From contig NZ_JAPDRJ010000001.1 of the NCBI RefSeq assembly GCF_040706535.1, positions 2,170,001-2,234,000 of the forward strand: 64,000 nt of DNA, read 5' to 3'. The stretch's first letter is position 1, and each line of letters opens with the position of its first letter. This stretch comes from Lentisalinibacter orientalis (GTDB lineage Bacteria; Pseudomonadota; Gammaproteobacteria; Steroidobacterales; Woeseiaceae). Positions 40,020 to 48,460 of this stretch are shown piece after piece. A program made the translations under genes and the position numbers. A model generated the notes under the pieces. That model searched no databases, was not told the DNA's origin, and was given only the letters and a program-made list of their open reading frames with translations.

Positions 40020-42074
40020 ATGCTCGCGAGCCTGCCCGCGATCGGCTACGGCCTGGCTGGCGCGGCATTCCTGATCCTCACCGTCCTGCTGCTGACCAGC
40101 TGGCAGGGGCGTCTCCATGGAGCGTTGCTCACCACCGCCGCCGGTTTCTCGGCACTGTGGGGTATCGCCCTGGCCGTGAGCCTGTCGCCGGACCCCGCCC
40201 TCGGCGTGCTGAAGGTCTTCGTGGCCGAGACGCTCAGGAACGGCGCCTGGCTGGTCTTCCTCTCCGCGCTCTTCGCCGGCGGCCTCGGCGGCGGCGCCGG
40301 CCACCGGGTGCTGGTATTCGGTGGGCCCGCGCTGGCGGCTGCCGTGCTGCTGGGCGGCGTCGGCCTGTTTATTGCCGAGGCGGCCGGCATGCCGTCTCCC
40401 GGCGTCGGTCAGGCGCTCATCACGGGTTCGCTCGGCCTGTCGCTGTTCGCGCTGATCATGGTGGAGCAGATTTATCGCAACGCCCGCTCCGCCCAGCGGG
40501 CGGCACTGAAATTTCTTTGCCTCGGGCTGCTCGGCCTGTTCGCCTACGACCTGGTGCTCTATTCCCAGGCCATTCTGTTCGGTCGCATCGACCAGGTGCT
40601 CTGGAGCGTGCGCGGTATTGTTGCGGCCTTCTGCGTGCCGCTGATCGCCGTCTCCGCCCAGCGCAACCCGGATTGGTCCGTCGGCATCTTTGTCTCCCGC
40701 CAGGTGGTCTTCTACACCACCACCCTGATGGGCGTGGGCGTCTACCTCATCCTGATGGCCGCGGTCGGCTACTACATCAAGGTCTTCGGTGGAGAGTGGG
40801 GCCCGGCGGGGCAGGTGGTCTTCTTCGCGGCAGCCATCCTCATACTCGGGATCCTGATCTTCTCCGAGCGGCTGCGGGCGCAGCTGAAGGTCTTCATCAG
40901 CAAGCACTTCTTCAGGAACCGCTACGACTATCGCGAGGAGTGGCTGCGCCTGATGCATACGCTGTCGGCGCCCGAGGAGCCGGGCCTGCCCCTGGCCAAG
41001 CGCGGCATCAAGGCGCTCTGCGACATCCTGGAGGCACCCGCCGGCGTGCTCTACCTGCGAGAGGACGGCCGCTTTCGCTGCACGGCGGGCTGGAACACCG
41101 GGCCGGACGGCGAGAGCCTGGCGGCGGAACACTCACTGCCCTGGTTCCTGGAGCAGAGCGGCTGGGTGATCGACGCCGACGAGTACCGGCGCGAGCCGCC
41201 GCGCTACGAGGGCCTGGAAGCCGATCTCGGCGTGCTGGGCGTCGACCCGCCCGGCGTGATCGTGCCACTGGTGGGCGAGGAGCAGATGCTCGGTTTCGTG
41301 GCCCTCGCGCGCTCCGAGCGGCCGCGCAGCCTCAATTACGAGGACCACGACCTGCTGAAGACCGCCGGGCGCCAGATCGCGAGCTATCTCGACCAGGAGC
41401 AGAAGAAATACCAGCTGGCCGAGAGCCGCCAGTTCGAGGCCTTCAACCGCCTGACGGCTTACCTGATGCACGACCTCAAGAATCTGATCGCCCAGCAGTC
41501 CCTGGTGGTGGAAAACGCCCACAAGCACAAGGACAAGCCGGAGTTCATCGACGACGCCATCCGTACGGTGGAGAGCGGCGTCGCGCGGATGAAGAAGGTG
41601 CTGGAGCAGCTCAAGCAGGGCGCGCCCATGCAGGCCGCGAGCCGCATCGAAGTGGGCAAGCTGGTGATGGAGGCGGTCTCCCAGTGCGCCGACCGCCGGC
41701 CCGAGCCGCGCACGGAGATCGGTGATCACCGATTGTGGATACGGGCGGATCGGGAACGGCTGCTGGCGGCGCTGATCCACGCCATCCGCAACGCGCAGGA
41801 CGCCACGCCCGCGGACGGGAGCATCCGCGTGACCGTCGAGCCCTGCGGCGGCGAGTGCGCCATCCGGGTCATCGATACCGGCCGGGGCATGGAACGCGAG
41901 TTCATCGAGACCCGGCTGTTCAAGCCCTTCGACAGCACCAAGGGCACCTCCGGGATGGGCATCGGCGCCTATCAGGTCCGGGAGACGGTGAGAGCCAGCG
42001 GCGGCGAGCTGCACGTGGAGAGCGTCGTGGGGGAGGGAACCCGAGTTTCGATGGTGCTCCCCCTGGCAATGTAG
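40020..42074 (+). CDS. prsK: PEP-CTERM system histidine kinase PrsK
   Basis: A 684-residue sensor kinase. About eight to ten N-terminal helices (residues 1-290) form the membrane sensor. A GAF-like domain (about 330-460) follows, then the phosphoacceptor LMHDLKNLIAQQSLVVENAH and the ATPase with ALIHAIRNAQDATP (N box), VIDTGRGM and GMGIGAYQVRE. The HDLKN box and this architecture are the TIGR02916/PrsK type, which drives expression of PEP-CTERM genes through the sigma-54 regulator PrsR. PrsR does not follow here. The stop codon TAG comes from a REP head. Confidence 0.92.
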   Translation: MLASLPAIGYGLAGAAFLILTVLLLTSWQGRLHGALLTTAAGFSALWGIALAVSLSPDPALGVLKVFVAETLRNGAWLVFLSALFAGGLGGGAGHRVLVFGGPALAAAVLLGGVGLFIAEAAGMPSPGVGQALITGSLGLSLFALIMVEQIYRNARSAQRAALKFLCLGLLGLFAYDLVLYSQAILFGRIDQVLWSVRGIVAAFCVPLIAVSAQRNPDWSVGIFVSRQVVFYTTTLMGVGVYLILMAAVGYYIKVFGGEWGPAGQVVFFAAAILILGILIFSERLRAQLKVFISKHFFRNRYDYREEWLRLMHTLSAPEEPGLPLAKRGIKALCDILEAPAGVLYLREDGRFRCTAGWNTGPDGESLAAEHSLPWFLEQSGWVIDADEYRREPPRYEGLEADLGVLGVDPPGVIVPLVGEEQMLGFVALARSERPRSLNYEDHDLLKTAGRQIASYLDQEQKKYQLAESRQFEAFNRLTAYLMHDLKNLIAQQSLVVENAHKHKDKPEFIDDAIRTVESGVARMKKVLEQLKQGAPMQAASRIEVGKLVMEAVSQCADRRPEPRTEIGDHRLWIRADRERLLAALIHAIRNAQDATPADGSIRVTVEPCGGECAIRVIDTGRGMEREFIETRLFKPFDSTKGTSGMGIGAYQVRETVRASGGELHVESVVGEGTRVSMVLPLAM

Positions 42075-42090
42075 GAGGGGCTTTAGCCCC
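42071..42090 (+). repeat. Single REP unit at the prsK stop
   Basis: GTAGGAGGGGCTTTAGCCCC, the complete single unit with no mirrored partner. Bases 42072-42074 are the prsK stop codon. It is the only REP found after 30.8 kb. Confidence 0.9.
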
Positions 42091-42186
42091 GATCACCCGC
42101 CTTCCCCACTCTCGGCCCGACGCCACCACCAAATATATGGTGTCACAAGAACCACAACATCCCCGCCCAGTGTCGGAAGTGTTTAC

Positions 42187-42205
42187 AAGTCCAAAATCAC
42201 GGACT
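42187..42205 (+). promoter_or_regulatory. Candidate activator site upstream of the PEP-CTERM lectin gene
   Basis: AAGTCCAA (42187-42194), the octamer shared with the other PEP-CTERM promoter region. It is part of an inverted repeat AGTCC-N8-GGACT (42188-42205) about 45 bases before the -24 element. Confidence 0.4.
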
Positions 42206-42248
42206 CAAGCATCAAACTTTGTTAAACAGAATCATAAAGTTACAAACT

Positions 42249-42264
42249 TGGCCCGCAACTTGCT
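42249..42264 (+). promoter_or_regulatory. Sigma-54 (RpoN) promoter of the PEP-CTERM lectin gene
   Basis: TGGCCCGCAACTTGCT matches TGGCACG-N4-TTGCW with one change. The -24 GG (42250-42251) and -12 GC (42262-42263) are 10 bases apart. Transcription should start near 42275, 32 bases before the ATG. Confidence 0.82.
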
Positions 42265-42306
42265 TGTTCGGTAGCGAGACAACTCTTGCCCGAACAAGGA
42301 AAGCCA

Positions 42307-42879
42307 ATGAAAGCGACGATGTCCCTGATCCTGACGCTCACGCTCATGACCGGCATCGCCCATGCGGATCCGATCATCTGGTCCGAGAGCGACGGTGGCA
42401 ATGGAAATGCTTACGAAGTCATCGATCATGGCTCTTCCCTGACGTGGGAGGAAGCATCGGCGCTGGCGGAATCGATGGGCGGCTACCTGGTCTCCCTGAC
42501 CAGCGAAGCCGAAAATAGCTTCGTCGCAGAACTGGTAAGTGGTGCGACCGGCCCGTTCGACAGCTACTGGCTGGGTGGCTACCAGAGCGATCTGTCGGCC
42601 GAGCCTGACGGTGGCTGGGCCTGGGCGAGCGGCGAGTACTGGGACCCCGTGTTTGCAGCGTCGCGCTGGGCCAGTGGCGAACCCAACAATGGTGTCGGCG
42701 GCACCCAGCATTACCTGCATTTCTGGCCTTCGCTACCGCTCTGGGACGATATGGACAATCGCAATACGATGACCGGATATGTCGTCGAGTACAGCAAAGT
42801 GCCGGAGCCGGGAACGCTCGGCCTGCTGGGGCTTGGCATGCTAGCGGTTGGCGTGGCACGCAGACGCCGTAACCGCTGA
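42307..42879 (+). CDS. PEP-CTERM protein with C-type lectin-like domain
   Basis: A 190-residue secreted protein. Signal peptide to about residue 21 (MTGIAHA), then a C-type-lectin-like fold: LTWEEASALAESMGGYLVSL, SYWLGGYQ, the calcium-ligand-like EPNN, and LWDDMDN. It ends in the sorting signal VPEPGTLGLLGLGMLAVGVA and RRRRNR. Exosortase A should remove this C-terminus. A lectin domain would let the protein bind the exopolysaccharide made by the same locus. ATG 42307 is chosen for AAGGAAAG upstream and the signal peptide. It has its own sigma-54 promoter and terminator. Confidence 0.9.
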   Translation: MKATMSLILTLTLMTGIAHADPIIWSESDGGNGNAYEVIDHGSSLTWEEASALAESMGGYLVSLTSEAENSFVAELVSGATGPFDSYWLGGYQSDLSAEPDGGWAWASGEYWDPVFAASRWASGEPNNGVGGTQHYLHFWPSLPLWDDMDNRNTMTGYVVEYSKVPEPGTLGLLGLGMLAVGVARRRRNR

Positions 42880-42905
42880 CTCTGCCGCTCAGGAGTTTCT
42901 CCCAG

Positions 42906-42934
42906 AAACCCCGCCTCGCGCGGGGTTTTTCTTG
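42906..42934 (+). terminator. Rho-independent terminator after the lectin gene
   Basis: AAACCCCGC and GCGGGGTTT arms, short loop, then TTCTT, 27 bases after the stop codon. Confidence 0.88.
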
Positions 42935-43012
42935 TGTGGCGCCTTCACAGGGCGATTTGTGACTTAGTCCCTCCGCATGTGGCCTTGATCGGTTACTCTA
43001 GCCGGCAGTAGC

Positions 43013-43088
43013 AGGCGCGTAGCTCAGTGGTAGAGCACTGTCATTACATGGCAGAGGTCGGAGGTTCGATCCCTACCCGCGCCTACCA
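43013..43088 (+). tRNA. tRNA-Val (anticodon TAC), with an irregular T-arm
   Basis: Acceptor AGGCGCG/CGCGCCT, D-stem GCTC/GAGC with a short loop, anticodon stem CTGTC/GGCAG (one G-T pair) with loop ATTACAT (anticodon TAC), loop TTCGATC, discriminator A and CCA. The T-stem pairs GGAGG with CCTACC, which needs one bulged A. The acceptor pair is of a type seen in gammaproteobacterial tRNA-Val. The extra base makes function uncertain. Confidence 0.7.
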
Positions 43089-43175
43089 CTCACCCCGCTC
43101 GTGACCGGCGCCGCACTGGCCCGCGAGGCCCCGGCCGGGAGCACGCAGGACGCCGCGCGACCGCCATGGGAGCAT

Positions 43176-43239
43176 TGTGACAGCCATCACATTCGGTAAG
43201 TACTATTTTCCCATGGCGCAAACCGCCCGGCGGTATAGA
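43176..43239 (+). promoter_or_regulatory. CRP-type operator and -10 before prsT
   Basis: TGTGA-CAGCCA-TCACA (43176-43191) is a perfect CRP core. A TATAGA -10 candidate is at 43234-43239. With transcription starting about 7 bases later, the site centre is near -62, the class I position. No good -35 is seen, as is usual for activator-dependent promoters. Confidence 0.6.
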
Positions 43240-43320
43240 ATCCGGGTCCCGGACTGACGTAAAGTGGCCTCTGGTACTTGCCAGTCATTACAGGGACTTA
43301 CGACGAGGGACCGCCTGAAT

Positions 43321-46131
43321 ATGCTTAGAGTTTTCCGTCCGTCGGGCCGGAGCGTCGCCGTGCGCTCCCTGCTAGCGATTATCTTTGCCACCACCGCTGC
43401 GTGCGGTCTGGCGCTAACCAATGAAGCCAGGTTGGAGCGAGCCCAGGAGGCTTATCAGCAGGCCGATTACCGGGCGGCGGTCATAGACCTCCGTAACATA
43501 CTGCAACAGGAGCCGGATAACCGCGCAGCCAGGGAACTGCTGGGCCGGGCGGCTCTCAGGCAGGGAGACGCGGCGACTGCCGAGAAGGAACTGCGGCGAG
43601 CGGTGGAGCTCGGTGCGCCCCTCAACACGGTGGCCGCGGACCTGGGTCGGGCGATGCTGCAGCTGGGGCAGTTCAACGAAGTGCTGGACGAGCTCCGACC
43701 CGAAATAGGTTCCAGCGAGTCGGAACGCCTCGAAATTCTCAAGCTCCGCGCAAATGCTCACATGGGGCTCAGGCTGCCGGAGTCCGCGAGAGATATCTTC
43801 CTCGAGGTGCTCGAATCGAGCCCTTCGGACATCGAGGCGAAACTCGGTGTCGCATCGTCCTTTGCCGCGCAACGGGACTTCGAGGCGGCGCGCCGCGTTC
43901 TGGGAGAGGCGCTGGCGATGGACCCGGATCATACGGCAGCCTGGCTCGCCTCGGGCTCGTTGCACCTCACAACAGGTAATGCCGACGCTGCGATTACGGA
44001 TTTCGTGAAGGCTCTTGAGCTTGCGGAAGCCGAGGGCGACGACGGTGATCGCATCTCCGCTCTCCGCGGCCTCGTGGAGTCGCGCCTGGCCGCAGGAGAT
44101 ACTGCCGGTGCGCGCGCAGCGATAAACCAACTCGTCGGAGTGTCGCCCGGAAACGTCATCACGAAGTATCTTGTCGCGCGCGTCGCCGTGGCCGAGCAGG
44201 ATTTCGAGACGGCACAGGACGAGCTACAGGCGGTCCTGAGTGCGGCTCCGGAATACCGCCCCGCTCAGTTCCTCATGGGAGCGGTACACCTGCAGAGAGG
44301 CAATCTCGGCCAGGCGGAGATGCATCTGTCGGCTGTCGTGGCCGCCGCACCCGATAATGTGGACGCGCGCCGGCTGCTGGCAGAGACGCGCCTGCGGCAG
44401 GACCGCGCCGAAGAGGCGGCGGAGATTCTGCGGCCCGTGCTCGATGCCGAGGATGAAAACGTGGCCGCTCTGGGCCTTGCGGTCCGGGCAAGCATGGCGG
44501 CGGGGCAGTACGACAATGCCATCGGTTTCCTGGAGGCGAGCCTCGAGCGGGATCCCGATAACATTGAGCGGAAGCTGGACCTCGTCAGTGCTTATCTCGC
44601 CGCGGGCCGCATCGAGGAGGCCGAAGCCTTGATGTCGGATCTGCCGGCCGAGGCTGGCGACGCCAGCTACCGACGCGACCTCCTGCAGGTAATGACGCCG
44701 CTGCGCCGCGGGGATCCGGCATCCGCGCTGGCCGAGGCGGAAGCCATGTCCGAGCGCTGGCCGGAGGATTCGCGCATCCTGAACCTCAAGGGCGGTATTG
44801 CGCTCTCCATGGATCGTCTTGATCAGGCCCGCAAGAGTTTCGTCGCGGCTCGCGACCTTGCACCCGACGAGGTTGCCAGCTACGTGAATATCGCGCGGAT
44901 CGACCTGCGGACGGGCAACCTCGAGGAAGCCAGGACGCAATACCTCGCGGCACTCGACAGGGCGCCGGATGCGGCAAACCTGATGGTTGCCCTCGCGCAG
45001 CTCGAGGCGCGGATGGAGAATCGCGCGGCAGCCATGGAGTGGCTGGAGAAAGCGCGGCAGGCGGATAGCGCCGCTTTCGCGCCAAGGCTGCTGTTGGCAC
45101 GTTTATATATCGAGGATCGGCAATTCGAGAAGGCGCGAGCCAGCGCGGAGGAGGCCATCGCATTGGCGGACAATAACGCCGAGGCCTACAACCTGCTCGG
45201 CCTGGCGCAGGCCGGACTTGGCGACAACGGAGCGGCCGTGGTCAATTTCGAGCGCGCCGGCGATCTCGATGCCGAGGAGACGACCTACCGCATGAACGAG
45301 GCCCGTGCGCAGATGGCCCTGGGCAACGAGGCCACGGCGGAGCAGACTATACGTGAAGCCGGCGGTGGCGATCCCGATAACCTCCGGGCATCCCTGATCC
45401 TGGCAGCCACTCTCGCCAGGCAGGGTGATACGGAAGGGGCCATGCGAATTGCGAAGAGGTTGCAGGAACGCCATCCTCAGGACGGCCTGCCTTATGCTCT
45501 CGAGGGCGAGCTGCTCGCCTCTGCCGGCGATTTCGCGGCGGCCGCAGTTGCCTACGACCGGGCGGTGGAATTACGCGATGATGATCGCCGGCTGGTCCTC
45601 CGGGCTTTCCGCATTCGTAACCTGGGCGATCTGCCGGAGCCCGAGCGGCCGGTCCTTTCCTATCTGGACAAGCGTCCCCTGGATGCTGATATGCGCCTGA
45701 TAGTCGCGCAGCGATTTCAGAGTGAGGGTGACAGCGACCGGGCGATAGCCGAGTACGAGCAGGTACTCGAGACTGCCCCCGAAAACTTCGTTGCCCTGAA
45801 CAATCTCGCCTGGGAGTACTTCCAGAGGGGCGACTCACGGGCGGAGGACATAGCCCGCAGGGCGTACGCTCAGTCGCCGGAGAACGGGTCGGTGGCCGAC
45901 ACCCTCGGCTGGATACAGGTCAATACCGGCGATCTGGATGACGGCATCTCGACGCTGCGACGAGCATTGGAATTGAGCAATGGGCGTGCCCAGGTGAAGT
46001 ACCATCTGGCGGCGGCTCTGGCGAAGGCGGGTGAATCCGGTGAGGCCAGGCAGTTGCTGCAGGAACTGCTCGCCTCCGACGAGGAGTTCGCGAGCCGGGG
46101 GGCCGCCGAGGAACTCCTGGAAACCCTCTGA
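43321..46131 (+). CDS. prsT: XrtA/PEP-CTERM system TPR lipoprotein PrsT
   Basis: A 936-residue secreted protein: a basic N-terminus, hydrophobic signal (LLAIIFATTAAC, lipobox-like Cys near residue 28), then an almost unbroken tetratricopeptide solenoid of about 20 or more repeats (for example ARLERAQEAYQQADYRAAVI, LGRAMLQLGQFNEVLDELRP, YNLLGLAQAGLGDNGAAVVN). This is the PrsT type of the PEP-CTERM locus, thought to act as a periplasmic or outer-membrane scaffold for polysaccharide or protein sorting. ATG 43321 is preferred over GTG 43264 because the signal peptide starts there. A CRP-type operator lies upstream. Confidence 0.88.
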   Translation: MLRVFRPSGRSVAVRSLLAIIFATTAACGLALTNEARLERAQEAYQQADYRAAVIDLRNILQQEPDNRAARELLGRAALRQGDAATAEKELRRAVELGAPLNTVAADLGRAMLQLGQFNEVLDELRPEIGSSESERLEILKLRANAHMGLRLPESARDIFLEVLESSPSDIEAKLGVASSFAAQRDFEAARRVLGEALAMDPDHTAAWLASGSLHLTTGNADAAITDFVKALELAEAEGDDGDRISALRGLVESRLAAGDTAGARAAINQLVGVSPGNVITKYLVARVAVAEQDFETAQDELQAVLSAAPEYRPAQFLMGAVHLQRGNLGQAEMHLSAVVAAAPDNVDARRLLAETRLRQDRAEEAAEILRPVLDAEDENVAALGLAVRASMAAGQYDNAIGFLEASLERDPDNIERKLDLVSAYLAAGRIEEAEALMSDLPAEAGDASYRRDLLQVMTPLRRGDPASALAEAEAMSERWPEDSRILNLKGGIALSMDRLDQARKSFVAARDLAPDEVASYVNIARIDLRTGNLEEARTQYLAALDRAPDAANLMVALAQLEARMENRAAAMEWLEKARQADSAAFAPRLLLARLYIEDRQFEKARASAEEAIALADNNAEAYNLLGLAQAGLGDNGAAVVNFERAGDLDAEETTYRMNEARAQMALGNEATAEQTIREAGGGDPDNLRASLILAATLARQGDTEGAMRIAKRLQERHPQDGLPYALEGELLASAGDFAAAAVAYDRAVELRDDDRRLVLRAFRIRNLGDLPEPERPVLSYLDKRPLDADMRLIVAQRFQSEGDSDRAIAEYEQVLETAPENFVALNNLAWEYFQRGDSRAEDIARRAYAQSPENGSVADTLGWIQVNTGDLDDGISTLRRALELSNGRAQVKYHLAAALAKAGESGEARQLLQELLASDEEFASRGAAEELLETL

Positions 46132-46221
46132 GTACGCTCATTGGAGAAGTGCCAACCAAGTTAAGCAAACTTCCTTAATTCGGTGATAGTCTTGAAAAAT
46201 TATGGGGGTTACGAGCCGCTT

Positions 46222-46845
46222 ATGTTCAACACGACACGACTGAGAGCACTGGTGGTTCTGTCGGCTGCACTCGCACTTTCTGCCTGCGCCGGTGCGGATT
46301 ACGACGCTGGGAATTTGCCGGAAGAAGTAGCGTCGCAGTCCGACGAGTACCGAATCGGCCCGGGAGACGGTGTGCAGATATTCGTCTGGGATCACGCGGA
46401 CCTGTCCACGTCGGTGCAGGTGCGCCCCGATGGCAGGATATCGACGCCCCTTGTCGAGGACCTGCAGGCTGCGGGCAAGACGCCTACAGAGCTGGCCCGG
46501 GATATCGAGACGGTCCTTGCGGAATACGTGCGCTCGCCGGTCGTAACCGTCATCATGCAGGGCTTCGAGGGAGAGGCGCAGCAACAGGTGCGTGTCGTCG
46601 GTCAGGCGGCGGAGCCTGCGGCGGTTCCCTACCGGCAAGGGATGACCGTGCTGGACGTCATGATCCAGGTCGGAGGGTTGTCCGAATTCGCAGCCGGAAA
46701 TCGTTCGAAGATCGTGCGCAAGGTGAACGGCGAATCGGTGGATATCCGGGTCAAGCTGGACGATCTGCTGAACGACGGTCGTATCGAGGAGAACATCCGG
46801 GTGCTGCCGGGTGACGTCCTGATTATCCCCGAATCGTTCTTCTGA
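46222..46845 (+). CDS. epsA: XrtA system exopolysaccharide export lipoprotein (Wza-like)
   Basis: A 207-residue outer-membrane lipoprotein. Signal LVVLSAALALSAC with lipobox Cys near residue 20, a polysaccharide export domain (YRIGPGDGVQIFVWDHADLS, then VRPDGRISTPLV), and one SLBB-like domain (VRVVGQAAEPAAVPYRQGMT and DVMIQVGGLSEFA). It is short, like the TIGR03027 exporters of PEP-CTERM loci, and would form the export channel. ATG 46222 is chosen for the lipoprotein signal; TTG 46192 and GTG 46183 are possible. It leads a tight operon (16 bp to the chain-length gene). Confidence 0.92.
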   Translation: MFNTTRLRALVVLSAALALSACAGADYDAGNLPEEVASQSDEYRIGPGDGVQIFVWDHADLSTSVQVRPDGRISTPLVEDLQAAGKTPTELARDIETVLAEYVRSPVVTVIMQGFEGEAQQQVRVVGQAAEPAAVPYRQGMTVLDVMIQVGGLSEFAAGNRSKIVRKVNGESVDIRVKLDDLLNDGRIEENIRVLPGDVLIIPESFF

Positions 46846-46861
46846 GCGAGGAAGTCCCGCC

Positions 46862-48460
46862 TTGAATATCCAGGAAATCATCTCCGAGATACTGGAGCAT
46901 CTCCGTGGCATGTGGCGCTACCGCTGGTGGGCGGCCGGCGTGGCGTGGCTCATAGCCGTGTTCGGCTGGTTCTATGTCTACTCGATGCCCGACGAGTATG
47001 CGGCCAGCGCGAAAGTCTATGTGGACACCAAGAGTCTCATGGGGCCGGTTTTCGAAGGCCTAGCGCTGTCCGATAACGTTTCAGCTCAGGTCGAAGCGGT
47101 CAGCCGCGCCCTCCTGACGCGGCCCAATCTCGAAAGCGTGGCCAGAGAGACGGACCTGGACCTGCGTGCGGACACGCCGGAGGAGATGGAGGAGTTGATC
47201 ACGAACCTCCAGAAGCGTATCCAGGTGAGCGGCAATCGCGACCAGAACGTTTTCGATATCTCTTTCAGAGACGTTAACCGGCGGAAGGCCCAGGACGTCG
47301 TCGCCGCGATTGTCGATGCCTTCGTCGAGAATTCGCTGGAGGGTCAGGGTGACGACGCGGAGATGACGGGGCGGGCCATCGAAGCGGAAATCCAGGATCA
47401 CGAGGAACGGCTGCTGAGGGCCGAGAGTGCGCTCGCGGAGTTCAAGAAAGAGAATCTCGGCTACATGCCGGATGACCGCGGAGACTACTACACTCGCCTG
47501 CAGCAAGCATTGGCGAACGTAACGACTACGCAAGAGCAGATCCGGCTGCTGGAAGAGCGGCGGGACGAACTCGAGCGGCAGATCGCCGGCGAGGAACCGG
47601 TCTTCGGCATCATGTCGAGCCTGCCGGGGCAGAGCGGCGTCGGTTGTTCTCAGCAGGGGCAGATCGCGCAACTGGAGGGTCAGTTGTCCACACTGCAGGT
47701 GGAGTTCACCGACAAGCACCCGCGCATCGTCTCGTTGAAAGAGACGATCGCCACGCTGAAGGAAGCGTGTAGTGCCGAGCGCGACGCCGCCATCGAGGCC
47801 GGAGTCCGTCCCACGATGCCGGCGGACCAGGCGCTGGAGACCAATCCGGTGTATCAGAATCTGCGCATCCAGCTGAGCGATGCCGAGGTCGAACTGGCAA
47901 GCCTGCGCGCCCAGTTGCAGAACTATCGCAACGAGGTAGCGAGCCTCCGCCGCGACGTCGACAAGATTGCCGAAGTCGAGGCCAATCTCAAGAAACTGAA
48001 CCGCGACTACGGCGTGGTGCAGGACCGCTATCAGGAACTCCTGAAGCGTCGCGAGACGTTACGGTCCAAACAGCGGCTCGACCCGATGACCGATACCGTG
48101 CAGTTCCGGACGCTCGAGCCTCCGTTCGCGCCCACTGACCCCGTCGGCCCCCTGCGGCCCCTTTTCCTGGTGGCCTTCCTGTTTGTGGGAGTTGGTGCGG
48201 GCCTGGCCGTTGCCTTCGGACTCAATCAGCTAAACCCGGTCTTTTTCACCAGACGATCCGTCAGAAAGGTCGCGGGACTGCCGGTTCTCGGCTCGGTGAG
48301 CTTATTGCTGTCGCCGAAGGAGGCAAAAAAACGCAGGCGCCGAGCCCTGGTGTGGGCGGGTAGTTATGCGATGCTCCTCGGCGCTACGGGACTGGCGATT
48401 GTTTTCGAATCCCAGGGAGCCGCGCTGCTGCGGCAGATGCTAGGAGGACCCGGCACTTGA
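46862..48460 (+). CDS. XrtA system polysaccharide chain-length determinant (Wzz-like)
   Basis: A 532-residue polysaccharide co-polymerase. The N-terminal helix (WWAAGVAWLIAVFGWFYVYS, about residues 22-41) is followed by the Wzz domain (EYAASAKVYVDTKSLMGPVF). Long coiled coils span about residues 175-420, a second helix lies near 440-462 (FLVAFLFVGVGAGLAVAFG) and a third near 498-515. It fits the TIGR03007 family, which lacks a fused kinase and works with the separate tyrosine kinase that follows. The TTG start has GAGGAAG 8 bases upstream. It overlaps the kinase gene by 4 bp. Confidence 0.9.
   Translation: MNIQEIISEILEHLRGMWRYRWWAAGVAWLIAVFGWFYVYSMPDEYAASAKVYVDTKSLMGPVFEGLALSDNVSAQVEAVSRALLTRPNLESVARETDLDLRADTPEEMEELITNLQKRIQVSGNRDQNVFDISFRDVNRRKAQDVVAAIVDAFVENSLEGQGDDAEMTGRAIEAEIQDHEERLLRAESALAEFKKENLGYMPDDRGDYYTRLQQALANVTTTQEQIRLLEERRDELERQIAGEEPVFGIMSSLPGQSGVGCSQQGQIAQLEGQLSTLQVEFTDKHPRIVSLKETIATLKEACSAERDAAIEAGVRPTMPADQALETNPVYQNLRIQLSDAEVELASLRAQLQNYRNEVASLRRDVDKIAEVEANLKKLNRDYGVVQDRYQELLKRRETLRSKQRLDPMTDTVQFRTLEPPFAPTDPVGPLRPLFLVAFLFVGVGAGLAVAFGLNQLNPVFFTRRSVRKVAGLPVLGSVSLLLSPKEAKKRRRRALVWAGSYAMLLGATGLAIVFESQGAALLRQMLGGPGT

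Noticed and set aside
30833..43088. Genomic island bounded by the two tRNA-Val genes
   Set aside because: No integrase and no second copy of a tRNA 3' end was seen. The interval holds core genes such as serA.
43264..43320. GTG 43264 as the prsT start
   Set aside because: It would add 19 polar residues ahead of the signal sequence. ATG 43321 places the basic region and hydrophobic core properly.
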